Below are positions 8,860 to 17,682 of a DNA stretch of 23,335 nucleotides, piece by piece (position 1 is the stretch's first letter; the number at the start of each line of letters is the position of its first letter). Under the pieces are notes generated by a model. That model was not told the DNA's origin. It saw nothing but the letters and a program-made list of their open reading frames with translations, and did no database searches. The position numbers and the translations under genes were made by a program. This DNA comes from Gnomoniopsis sp. IMI 355080. Taxonomy: Eukaryota > Ascomycota > Sordariomycetes > Diaporthales > Gnomoniaceae. The DNA lies in assembly GCA_027946555.1 (NCBI GenBank), contig JAPEVC010000361.1, positions 1 through 23,335 on the forward strand, in the 5' to 3' direction.

Positions 8860-11800
8860 ATGGCATCCTCCACCGAGGCACATGACCAGCCCTCCGAGAC
8901 AATAACAACAACAAAAACAACAACAACCTCAACAGCAGCTCCTCCTCAACCACACGTCGACGAGACGGACAAGTTCGACCGGCCCGACTCGATCGCTACC
9001 AGCATAGACATCAGCAGCACCTACGGAGGCCCGCAGCCTGCGCACTTCACCCATGGCCATGGCAACCAGCTCAGCCTCGACGATGTCGCTCCGGTCGAGG
9101 TGCTGATCCGCGACCTCACAGTGACCGTCGATACATCCCCATCCATCCTAGAGCCAGCCACATATCCCGCTCTGCTCAAGTCACACTTCCTCTCCTCCGA
9201 GTCCTCCTCCTCTTCCTTCTCCTATATCAAACCCCTCTTAACCTCCGTCTCCGCCTCCCTCGCCCCTGGGACCCTCACCGCCATCATCGGCGGCTCTGGC
9301 TCCGGCAAAACCACCCTTCTCAACACCATCTCCTCCCGCATCTCCTCTCCACGCCTCACCCAGTCCGGCCGCATTCTGTTCAACGGCAGCACCACCAGCA
9401 CCTCCATCCGCTCCGCCTACGTGACCCAAACCGACGTGCTCCTGCCCACGCTTACCGCGCGGGAGACCCTCCAGTATTCCGCCGACCTGCGCCTGCGGGC
9501 CCGCGCCGACGCCCCGCATGCCTCCACGGCCACGGAGCGCAGGCGTCTGGTGGAGGAGGTCATCGCCGAGCTGGGGCTGAAGGAGGCCGCCGACACGCGC
9601 GTGGGCAATCATGTGCACCGTGGGCTGTCGGGTGGGGAGAAGCGGCGGGTGAGCATCGGCGTGCAGATGCTGGCGAACCCGAGCGTGTTGTTTCTGGATG
9701 AGCCGACAACCGGGCTCGATGCCAGCAGTGCGTTCCAGCTGGTGCGGACGTTGAAGAACTTGGCGGCCAAGGGGAGGAATGTCGTGGTCACCATCCACCA
9801 GCCCAGGTCGGAGATTTGGGGGTTATTTGACAATTTGATCATCCTGTCCAAGGGAGCGCCCGTGTACTCGGGTCCGATGGTCGAGTGCCTTCCCTGGTTT
9901 GAGGCCCAGGGTTTCCAGACGCCTGCCTTTGTCAACCCGGCTGAGCATGTCATCGACCTCGCCGCGGTGGATAACCGCACACCGGAGCTGGAGGCCGAGA
10001 GCATGGCAAGGGTAGAGCGGTTGAAGGTGGCATGGTCCGCAGAGAGCGCGTCTCGCTTCCCTCCAGCTGTAGAGGGGGAGGAGGAAACCACGGCAGCAGC
10101 GGGTGGTGGAGGACTGTTGCTTGGGAAGAACAAGCACGCGACGTCCTTCACGCGCCAGATCCAGGTCATGACATCGCGTACCCTCAAGACGACATACCGC
10201 GATCCGATGGGTATGGTGGCGGCAATCATGCAGGCCGCCTTCATGGGCTTATGCACTGGCTACATCTTTTTCCGCCTGGGACGGGACCAAGCTGGTATTC
10301 GATCGCGGCAAGGCTTTCTATACACCACCTCCGCGCTAGAGGGCTATCTCTTCCTCGTATTCGAGGTCTATAGGCTCACAATCGACATGCCCGTGTTCGA
10401 TCGAGAGCACAGCGAGGGTTGCGCCACGGCGCTCCCTTTCCTAGTTTCCCGCCGCATCGCCAGGCTCGTCACGGAGGATCTGCCTGTGCCCATCATATTC
10501 TCGGTCATCAGCTACTGGATGGCAGGGCTCAACCCGGATCCAGAAAGGTTTCTGACCTATTTCGCCATCACGCTCATCAACCAGTACATCGCGGTCACCT
10601 GTGCCATGGTGTGCGTGACGACGAGTAGGCACTTTGCCGGCGCGAGTCTGATTGCGAATTTGGTGTATACGCTGCAATCGTTTGCCTGTGGGTTCTTCAT
10701 TCAGAGCAACACTATTCCCATCTGGCTTCGATGGATCAAGTATATTACTTACACGGTTCGTCTCTGGAAAAAAGTCTTATCAACTTCAAGCCTCTGCTAC
10801 TTACTAACTTCTTTCAGTTCTACGTCTTCGGCGCCCTCTGCGGCAATGAGTTTCACGACACCTTCTATGACTGCCCTTACCCTGGCGGCGAATCCAACCC
10901 GCAATGCATCCCCTACACGGGCGCCTATGTCTTACAGTCCCTCGGCTTCGCAACTGATTGGGTGACCAAGCCCGCCGTCGCCAGCTTCTGCTTCGCCATC
11001 CTCTTCTACACCCTGTCCTGGATCGGGCTCACCTTGATGCGCACCGACATGACGATCGCCCGCCCGCGCATCTCGGAAAGCGACCACTCCGCAGGCAAAG
11101 AGAAGATGGCAGCGCGCTCCATCGAAGAGATCCGTGCCATCGATCTCGGGCTCGACAAGTTCTCCTTGGACCTCGACAAGCGCTCGGCGTGGGGACGCAG
11201 CCAGCCGCGCAAGACGATCCTGCACCCCGTCACCACAACCTTCGAGGCCGGCAAGCTCAACGTCATCATGGGACCCAGCGGCAGCGGCAAGACCTCGCTT
11301 CTCAACGCCATGGCGCTACGCCTGTCCAACAACATGAGCACGACATATCGGCGCGGTGGCACCCTGACCTTCAACGGCGCCGAGCCGTCCGACAGTGTCA
11401 TTCGCTCCGTCTGCTCGTACGTGTGTCAAGACGACGACGCGTTGCTGCCGTCGCTCACCGTGCGCGAGACGCTGCGCTTCGCCGCGGGACTACGCCTGCC
11501 GCGCTTCTTGTCCCGCGCCGAGAAGAATGCGCGCGCCGAGGCTGTGCTGTTGAAGATGGGACTGAAGGACTGTGCGGATAATCTGGTGGGCAATGAATTG
11601 GTGAAGGGAATCTCGGGCGGCGAGAAGCGCCGCGTGACAATCGCTGTCCAGATCTTGACGGATCCGCGAATATTGCTGCTGGACGAGCCCACGAGTGGAC
11701 TGGATGCATTCACAGCAAGCTCGATTCTAGAAGTGCTGAGGGGCTTGACAGCAGAGGGTAGGACGTTGATCCTGACGATCCATCAGGCGCGGTCAGATTT

Positions 11801-13079
11801 GTTTGGGCAGTTTGGAAATGTACTGTTGTTGGCGAGGGGAGGTAGGCCAGTATACAGCGGCGCTGCGGGCGCGATGCTGCCATACTTTGGTAGGCTGGGG
11901 AGAGAGTGTCCCCGAAATACAAACCCAGCAGACTTCGTGATGGATTTGATTACCGTCGATCTTCAGGGAGAGGCGAGGGAGGAGGAGACGCGGAAGACTG
12001 TGGGAATGCTGGTTGAAGCATGGGAGACGCGCGTGAGCGATCCCGTCATGCCTGACCAACTGGAGCCTATCACAGAGGAGAAAACAACAACCTCTTCTCC
12101 CCGACCATCCGCAGACCCAGCACAGCCTCGTCGACGATCAAACGGCAAAGCGCGGCTCTCCACGCCCGCAGAGCTAGGTGCCCTCGTTCGGCACCGCGCG
12201 TCTTTTCTCGCATCTACGCCGCCGCTCCTCCATCGCGCGACGCTCAACTTCCGGCGCCAACCGCCGCTTCTCCTCGCCCGGCTTATGCAAGTCGTCGGCC
12301 TCGCCGTCGTGCTCACGCTCTTCTACGCGCCGCTGCAGTCCGACTACACGTCCATTCAGAATCGGCTCGGCTTCGTCCAGCAGGTGGGTGCGTTTTATTT
12401 CATCGGCATGCTGCAGAACGTAGCCGTGTACCCGGCCGAGCGAGATGTATTTTATCGCGAGGACGATGACGGCGTGTACTCGGTGGAGAGCTTCTTGTTC
12501 ACATACACGCTGCTTGAGTGGCCGTTTGAGGTGGTGAGCTGCTTGATCTTTGGCGTGCTGGGAGTCTTGGCGGTGGGGTTCCCTCGCACTGCCGAGATGT
12601 TTTTTGTGAGCGTGTTCTGTTGCTTTGGGATTGTTAGCTGTGGTGAGAGTCTAGGCATCATGTTCAATACGGTCTTTAGCGATCACACCGGGTTCGCTGT
12701 CACGGCGGTGAGCATCGTCCTGTCTGTCGGCAACATCATGCAGGGCATCCTGAGTATTAACATGCCGGCGCTCTTCAACGCGTTGAACTACCTGAGTCCG
12801 CTCCGGTACGCGGTCAAGGCGTTGGGGCCGGTGAGTCTGAGGGGACTGACGTTCTCGTGTGGCCCGGAGCAGAGATTGGCGGATGGGAGTTGCGTGATTG
12901 GGACGGGCGAGCAGGTGTTGCAGCTATACAAGCTCGACGTGGACCCGGTGGTGAACATCGCAGCGCTTGCTGGCTGTGTGGTTGCGTATCGATTCGTGGC
13001 GTATTTGCTGTTGAGGTTGGTCCGGACAAAGTGGGATGGGAAGACGCCGGGGCGAAAGAAGACTGGTGATGAGAAATAA
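8860..13079 (+). CDS. Full-length ABCG transporter (white/YOL075C type)
   Basis: Exons 8860-10755 and 10818-13079 (62-base intron, CTAAC branch, TTTCAG) give 1385 residues in the order NBD1-TMD1-NBD2-TMD2. NBD1: Walker A GGSGSGKTT (144-152), signature LSGGEKRR (255-262), Walker B VLFLDEP with D280-E281, H-loop TIHQPRSE. NBD2: Walker A GPSGSGKTS from 784, signature ISGGEKRR from 897, Walker B ILLLDEP with D921-E922, H-loop TIHQARSD. Membrane segments follow each NBD; TMD2 carries the ABCG motif AERDVFYRE. Both ATP sites look competent, unlike PDR-type pumps, in which the first Walker A is altered, so a white-type full transporter like yeast YOL075C fits best. Substrate unknown; lipids or hydrophobic compounds are possible. 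Start: an in-frame GTG lies at 8845, but ATG at 8860 (ATCATGG) is the first true start. The N-terminus is a Thr/Ser-rich tail. Confidence 0.92.
10756..10817 (+). other. Intron in ABCG transporter gene
   Basis: Donor GTTCGT after an ACG codon, TTACTAAC branch ten-odd bases before TTTCAG, phase 0. It falls between TMD1 and the extracellular loop continuing as FYVFGALCGNEF; the join restores one continuous transporter. Confidence 0.9.
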
Positions 13080-13194
13080 CCATTGCTTTGCGTTGAGGGT
13101 AGAATAGTGAGTCATCTATTCAAGAGGGTTCAAAGTGAAAGCCCTTCACTTTCCTACTGTCCGCGTCAATAACTCGGCAACCACGCGTCGTCCT

Positions 13195-13222
13195 GCCAAT
13201 TGCCAACTGCCAATTGCCAACT
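13195..13222. promoter_or_regulatory. Tandem 14-base repeat with paired CCAAT boxes
   Basis: GCCAATTGCCAACT occurs twice back to back, placing CCAAT at 13196-13200 and 13210-13214, about 105-120 bases upstream of the ATG at 13317. CCAAT at this distance is a normal position for the fungal HAP/NF-Y-type complex, so a promoter role is plausible. Confidence 0.5.
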
Positions 13223-13316
13223 GACCACACAATTGCTGGACAAGTAAAAGCCCACAAACACCGCACATCGCACTTCAAAGTTGAGAGACGATCCACTCAC
13301 TCTGCACGAACTGGCG

Positions 13317-14972
13317 ATGGAGTCTTCTGCAAAGGCCGTCGTTGGAGTGCCAGCAGTTTTTGGCCACCTTCACGGCCAGTCTCGTACAGGCAAAGCAGCT
13401 ACGCACCGTCAACCACGCACCAAGCTCGCTTGTCCGTACTGCCACAAAGAGTACAAGTCTCAACAAACGCTCGACAAACACACGCCTCGCTACCACCGTA
13501 TCACAAGCGGCAGTGTCATACAAAAGCAGAAGGGCAACGTACTCCATTCTCATCGAGCGTCGTCCCATCCCCACGAGCAGTCCCGTCAAGACGACAAGTC
13601 CGACCAAACTCTGCAGAGTATCCTTCGAGCTCAACCCGCGCACGAATCCCAAGTTACCTTCCCCGCTGACCGAGTCCGGCGCACGGTGGATGGAACGCTT
13701 CCATACAGTCTGTACGACATCTCCCGCCAAGGGACTGTTCTTGTCGATGCTTTCAATACGAAAGTCTCTCTTCTTCGCCACGACACTCGAAACTGGAGGG
13801 CGAACGCTACCAGTCTTTGGTTTAGCTGGTTCTCCCATGGCGTCCGTCAACGCCTCCGCCCTACCAGCATCAACGACTCTCTCCGTCGATATATGCTTCA
13901 GATTGAAGGAAGCAAGATCTCGGTTCTGAGGGCGGCCAGACGCTACTATCCGCCGGGAATGCAGTCGGTGCTTGGAGGAGGAGCTGGTCCTTTTGAGGAC
14001 AGCAAGACGTTGATCTCGAAGGCAGCCAAAGGCCATTGCTATCCAGGAACACGGTCGACTCATGAGGGCGACAACAATACACATGATCGCTTGCTGAAGC
14101 GCGAAGAAGGCCTTCAAGGACCCGACCACCGGCCCCAGCGTCTTTCTCAACGACTCACCTCCCTCCATACCACGAGAAATCAAGTGTTTCCCGTATCCGG
14201 TCTTTCTCGGGTGCCGCTTCAAAACAGACGTTCTAGTCCAGGCTATCCTCCACCAAGTAGCTCTTCAAGTACATGCTGCTCGTCGTCAGACTCTTCCGAC
14301 TCTGATTCCGATAATGGATCGCGCCCAAGCCAAAACCATGAACCAGACGAGTGCTTGGACAATTACGCCAGTACTTGGTCCTCTCATTCAATCCAGAACC
14401 ACGCCGCTGACACTGCTCTCAACGACTCCACAAACGACTGGCTCGCAGCTTCAGACTATGACTATCAGCACGATGGTCATCTAGAACAGCCGTCGACCTT
14501 CAGCTTCAATGACAATCCCCGAGCAGGTAGGGAGGGTACCTTGCATTTTTACCAGGACGACAATGCCTACTACGAGGAGGACATGCAGGGTCAGCAAGGA
14601 GCTCAAGACGGGTATACCTCAGGTTACGATGACCAGCACGCTTCGCACTATGATCATCATAATTTTGATAGCCATCTGCATCAGTCACCATCTTTCGGCT
14701 TCGAGGCCGATTACCAAGCTGGTTGGGAGAAAATCTTGAATCTCGACGAGGGCGACAATGTCTGCTACGAGGGGAACATGGAAAGCCAGCAAGGTTGCTT
14801 TCAAGATGAATATGTGTCAGGCTATGATGACCACCACGGTGGGAACTGTTCGGACAATGCCTATTACGATGATGGCTCTTACGATGATGGCTCTTACGAT
14901 GATGGCTCTTACGATGATGGCTCTTACGATGATGGCTCTTACGATGACGGGTACTTCTCCGATGGGTATTAG
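13317..14972 (+). CDS. C2H2 zinc-finger protein with Tyr/Asp-rich repeat tail
   Basis: One uninterrupted frame of 551 residues. The start is ATG at 13317; the frame is open upstream only to a TTG. One classical C2H2 finger is visible at 39-60: C39-x2-C42-x12-H55-x4-H60. The middle is of mixed composition with no recognised domain. From about 330 it becomes Ser-, then Asp/Tyr/Gly/His-rich, with imperfect internal duplication (two blocks of SGYDD followed by His-rich sequence, and repeats of FxxDxxAG) and ends in YDDGS repeats. A DNA- or RNA-binding regulator with a low-complexity tail is inferred from the single finger; no target is suggested. Other frames across 13.3-14.2 kb are also open, so the middle of the protein is the least secure part. 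Confidence 0.65.
   Translation: MESSAKAVVGVPAVFGHLHGQSRTGKAATHRQPRTKLACPYCHKEYKSQQTLDKHTPRYHRITSGSVIQKQKGNVLHSHRASSHPHEQSRQDDKSDQTLQSILRAQPAHESQVTFPADRVRRTVDGTLPYSLYDISRQGTVLVDAFNTKVSLLRHDTRNWRANATSLWFSWFSHGVRQRLRPTSINDSLRRYMLQIEGSKISVLRAARRYYPPGMQSVLGGGAGPFEDSKTLISKAAKGHCYPGTRSTHEGDNNTHDRLLKREEGLQGPDHRPQRLSQRLTSLHTTRNQVFPVSGLSRVPLQNRRSSPGYPPPSSSSSTCCSSSDSSDSDSDNGSRPSQNHEPDECLDNYASTWSSHSIQNHAADTALNDSTNDWLAASDYDYQHDGHLEQPSTFSFNDNPRAGREGTLHFYQDDNAYYEEDMQGQQGAQDGYTSGYDDQHASHYDHHNFDSHLHQSPSFGFEADYQAGWEKILNLDEGDNVCYEGNMESQQGCFQDEYVSGYDDHHGGNCSDNAYYDDGSYDDGSYDDGSYDDGSYDDGSYDDGYFSDGY
14865..14954 (+). repeat. 15-base coding minisatellite (YDDGS)n
   Basis: TACGATGATGGCTCT is repeated five times without mismatch (14865-14939), followed by a sixth, diverged unit (14940-14954) that changes Ser to Tyr. 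The unit is a whole number of codons, so copy-number change alters protein length without frameshift. Confidence 0.95.
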
Positions 14973-15519
14973 CCCGCCTTCGGGAGACGTGGAAGTGGAG
15001 TAGGACGACGGCGTTCACCATTAATCCGGTGCGCATATTCGGCGAGCACTGGTGCTCGGACGAGGACCACAAGGCCTCTTATGTCAGCTATCTGCCATAC
15101 CACACCACAGCATTTACTCTGGAACATGGACATACTAGTGGGACGATAGTCCATTAGCGGTGTCTGTAGCGATGCATGTGTTATTGCGCATGGTGTAACT
15201 GAGTGACGGAATATATATGCGTAGTTTTGTCATCCCTGTCGAATGCGTGTGCTGATGCGAACGTTCATAGGCTTCACCACGAGTTTCTCCATTCTTTGTT
15301 GCTTATGTGCGTTATACTGCTACATGATACTGACCGCCTGCATACACAAGAAGAATCACTGCAGGTGGGGAAATGTTCAAAGCCCGTTTCGAACCTATGG
15401 AAGTAATCCCAAATACTTCAGTCCACCCATTGCGAACCCAGGGCTGTCGATTGCCAACTCACGAAGACAGCCATTCCTGCATTGCCACCTCCTTCACAGG
15501 AAGCCGCCTACCCCCTACT
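14973..15519. other. Intergenic region upstream of secreted-protein gene
   Basis: No gene seen. A TATATAT stretch at 15212-15218 lies about 300 bases before the preferred start at 15520. The frame of the downstream gene is open back to an ATG at 15373, but that leader looks like 5' UTR. Confidence 0.5.
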
Positions 15520-17262
15520 ATGGCTCTTTCAAGAGTATTAGCTAACATTGTCCTCCTGCTTTGCTGCATCCTTATTGCAGCGGCAGCCGAGCCCACTATC
15601 AAGCCATCTCTGGAACAAGCGCGACTCAATGCCTTTCCAATCTTCAACTCAATCCACTCAGCAGTCCGACAATGGGGTTCATCGCTGAGTCATAACGGCT
15701 TGGCCATTATCCCAGCCAAAGTGCCCAAAGGGAACTTGCTGTACCACGGAACTCACAGTAGCGACGCCAATATCACAGGCCTTGAATGGCTGGCATTCGA
15801 GCCGGAGCACTCGGAAGTCTTCTCCATCTCATGGCGTGCGAGTGAAGAGAAGAGAGACATTTTTGATCCTGAACAAGCAGTCCTACGCGTCCAGGGCGAC
15901 GAATGGGACCAGCAATCCGAGTCTTGGATGGCAGGAGGCAAGCAGCCTCCTCCCATCAGAGGCTATCTTCGCACATACCAAGCGAGCCGAGACCTAAACT
16001 TGCTGTACTTTGACGGCATGAGCGCAGCAAAGGGCTGTCTGGGCACACTAGACACGCAAGATCTTGTGTTGCGCCTGATCAACGGCACCACCAGCCCCTG
16101 CGACCACCGCTTTGTCGACGCCCTGGTACACGATCTCCCGCGCGTCGCCGAGATTTGCGAGATGATCACCCCTTGGGGTTACGACGGGCTGTTACGGATG
16201 GAGGCTGGCTTTGAGATTGTCTACTGTGATTTCAACGATGGCGGACTCGATCTGCTGAGCCAACTGCGTCAGCCATTCTGGGACATGATGAAGGCGTGGA
16301 ACAACTTGCCCCGTACGGCATTCCACATGTCCCGTGCCGCCTCGCAGCACTATGACGATATGATCGAGACTGGTCGCTTGCAGTTGGACTTCTCTAGGAT
16401 GGTATCAGCGTACTTTTATCCCATCAACTTTACGAGCCCTGACGCAGATACCGACAGCCATGCCTCAGCAGGAAGGGACTTGCCACGACTAGGATCCACC
16501 ACGCAGCACGAGCGTCAAAGTATTCAGAGGAGAGTGCAAGAGGTTGCCGTTTCTTCGATAAACGGTTCTGGAATCAATTGGCAGGCCATTGTGGATGCCA
16601 TCGTCTCGCGATACGCCGACAGACTGGCGTTTCTTGCACAGCTGTCTCCCGCCCTGCAAGTCAGTGACGCAGAACGGTTTGCGGCAGAGGTGTTTGTGGC
16701 AACCAACACCTACGTCGACTACCCAGCCACGCCAGACGACATTTCCTTGTTGAAGGCCGTTGATTCAAAAGAGGCGGCGGCGGCGGCGGCGGCGGCGCAA
16801 GCAAGGTGTCAGAACCACTATCTCCAACAGGTGGAACCAAACAAGTCCTCTTTCACGTCCGAAGACCATCTCATTTATGCGGCCGTCACTCAAGTAACAG
16901 GACACATATGCGAGACGCTTTTTCAGGCGCGATCTCGCATCGAGGAAGCCTATGGAAACTCGGAGGAGATCCGTAACAAGAAGACGAGAAGCAGTGTATT
17001 GTTATGCAGAGCAGCCGAGGTTGGTCACCAGAGCTTGCAAAAACTAGTGAGCAGCTTGCAGTGGAGTCGATGGGAGAAGTGTGATACTTGCGCTGTTGAT
17101 GAATTTTGCTTCTATCCAATGTTTCCCTATGGAAGTATCGAGGATGCGAAAAAGCCGCGCTGCCTTGATGAGGGTGGTATTAGCTTGGGGCTGAATCTCA
17201 GCAACAACTATTGGCAGATTGATGTCCAAGGTGTTTGGAAAAATATAACTGAGCCTTTCTAG
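15520..17262 (+). CDS. Secreted N-glycosylated protein, unknown function
   Basis: A single-exon frame of 580 residues. ATG at 15520 is chosen because it opens directly on a signal peptide: a short basic start, hydrophobic core VLANIVLLLCCILI and cleavage after the Ala run near residue 23. An in-frame ATG at 15373 would add 49 residues and bury it. Seven N-glycosylation sequons (NIT, NGT, NFT, NGS, NKS, NLS, NIT) and Cys-rich patches, including KCDTCAVDEFC near the C-terminus, fit a secreted or wall protein. Motifs LLYHGT (73-78), WLAFEPEHSEVF (90-101), and LNLLYFDGMSAAK with GTLDTQD (159-181) look conserved; their order recalls the beginning of ADP-ribosyltransferase folds, but this is speculative. 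Eight GCG codons (16774-16797) give an Ala run at 419-426. No close named family is recognised. Confidence 0.8.
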   Translation: MALSRVLANIVLLLCCILIAAAAEPTIKPSLEQARLNAFPIFNSIHSAVRQWGSSLSHNGLAIIPAKVPKGNLLYHGTHSSDANITGLEWLAFEPEHSEVFSISWRASEEKRDIFDPEQAVLRVQGDEWDQQSESWMAGGKQPPPIRGYLRTYQASRDLNLLYFDGMSAAKGCLGTLDTQDLVLRLINGTTSPCDHRFVDALVHDLPRVAEICEMITPWGYDGLLRMEAGFEIVYCDFNDGGLDLLSQLRQPFWDMMKAWNNLPRTAFHMSRAASQHYDDMIETGRLQLDFSRMVSAYFYPINFTSPDADTDSHASAGRDLPRLGSTTQHERQSIQRRVQEVAVSSINGSGINWQAIVDAIVSRYADRLAFLAQLSPALQVSDAERFAAEVFVATNTYVDYPATPDDISLLKAVDSKEAAAAAAAAQARCQNHYLQQVEPNKSSFTSEDHLIYAAVTQVTGHICETLFQARSRIEEAYGNSEEIRNKKTRSSVLLCRAAEVGHQSLQKLVSSLQWSRWEKCDTCAVDEFCFYPMFPYGSIEDAKKPRCLDEGGISLGLNLSNNYWQIDVQGVWKNITEPF

Positions 17263-17682
17263 AGCTCGCAATGGGGCGGAGTAACTCAAAAGCTTTGCTA
17301 ACCTTTGTTCTATTCGAGGATTCAAACATGCGCACCTCCTTACATACCTGTCTCTCTCATTTTGACATATTGACAATTTAGACCAACTTGGTCCGAGGGT
17401 TCTCTGGAGACTCAGAAAACACATACAAAGACCAATATCTTCAATGCTCAACCTATCTCAAAATCCACAACGGTCTACATTTCGTAGAGTTGAAAGAAAA
17501 AAAAAAAATTAAAAAAAATTACGCCCACCGTAGATACTGAATTTAGGTTGAAGGCTTACACAAGCTGAATCAGCTTATATTAAATTATAGTATGGACTGA
17601 TCTTAAGGCTATGCCAGAATAGCCGACTAGATCCGCCCACCCTACCTACAGTACCTACGTATATACGAAGCTAATCTCCATC
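17263..17682. other. Convergent 3' region with A-rich tract
   Basis: Lies between two genes that end towards each other, so it holds both 3' UTRs. A run of 11 A, then TT, then 8 A occurs at 17498-17518. Nothing coding was seen. Confidence 0.6.

Noticed and set aside
8860..13079. PDR-type multidrug transporter
   Set aside because: The first Walker A is canonical GGSGSGKTT and the signature and Walker B motifs are intact in both halves, which does not fit the PDR pattern.
13281..13316. Start of the zinc-finger gene at 13281
   Set aside because: The codon there is TTG. The first in-frame ATG is at 13317, just before the C2H2 finger.
14506..15072. Minus-strand His/Lys/Arg repeat frame (RKSHH)n
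   Set aside because: It is the antisense reading of the YDDGS minisatellite.
15373..15519. Upstream ATG of the secreted-protein gene
   Set aside because: It would place 49 residues ahead of a textbook signal peptide; ATG at 15520 is preferred.
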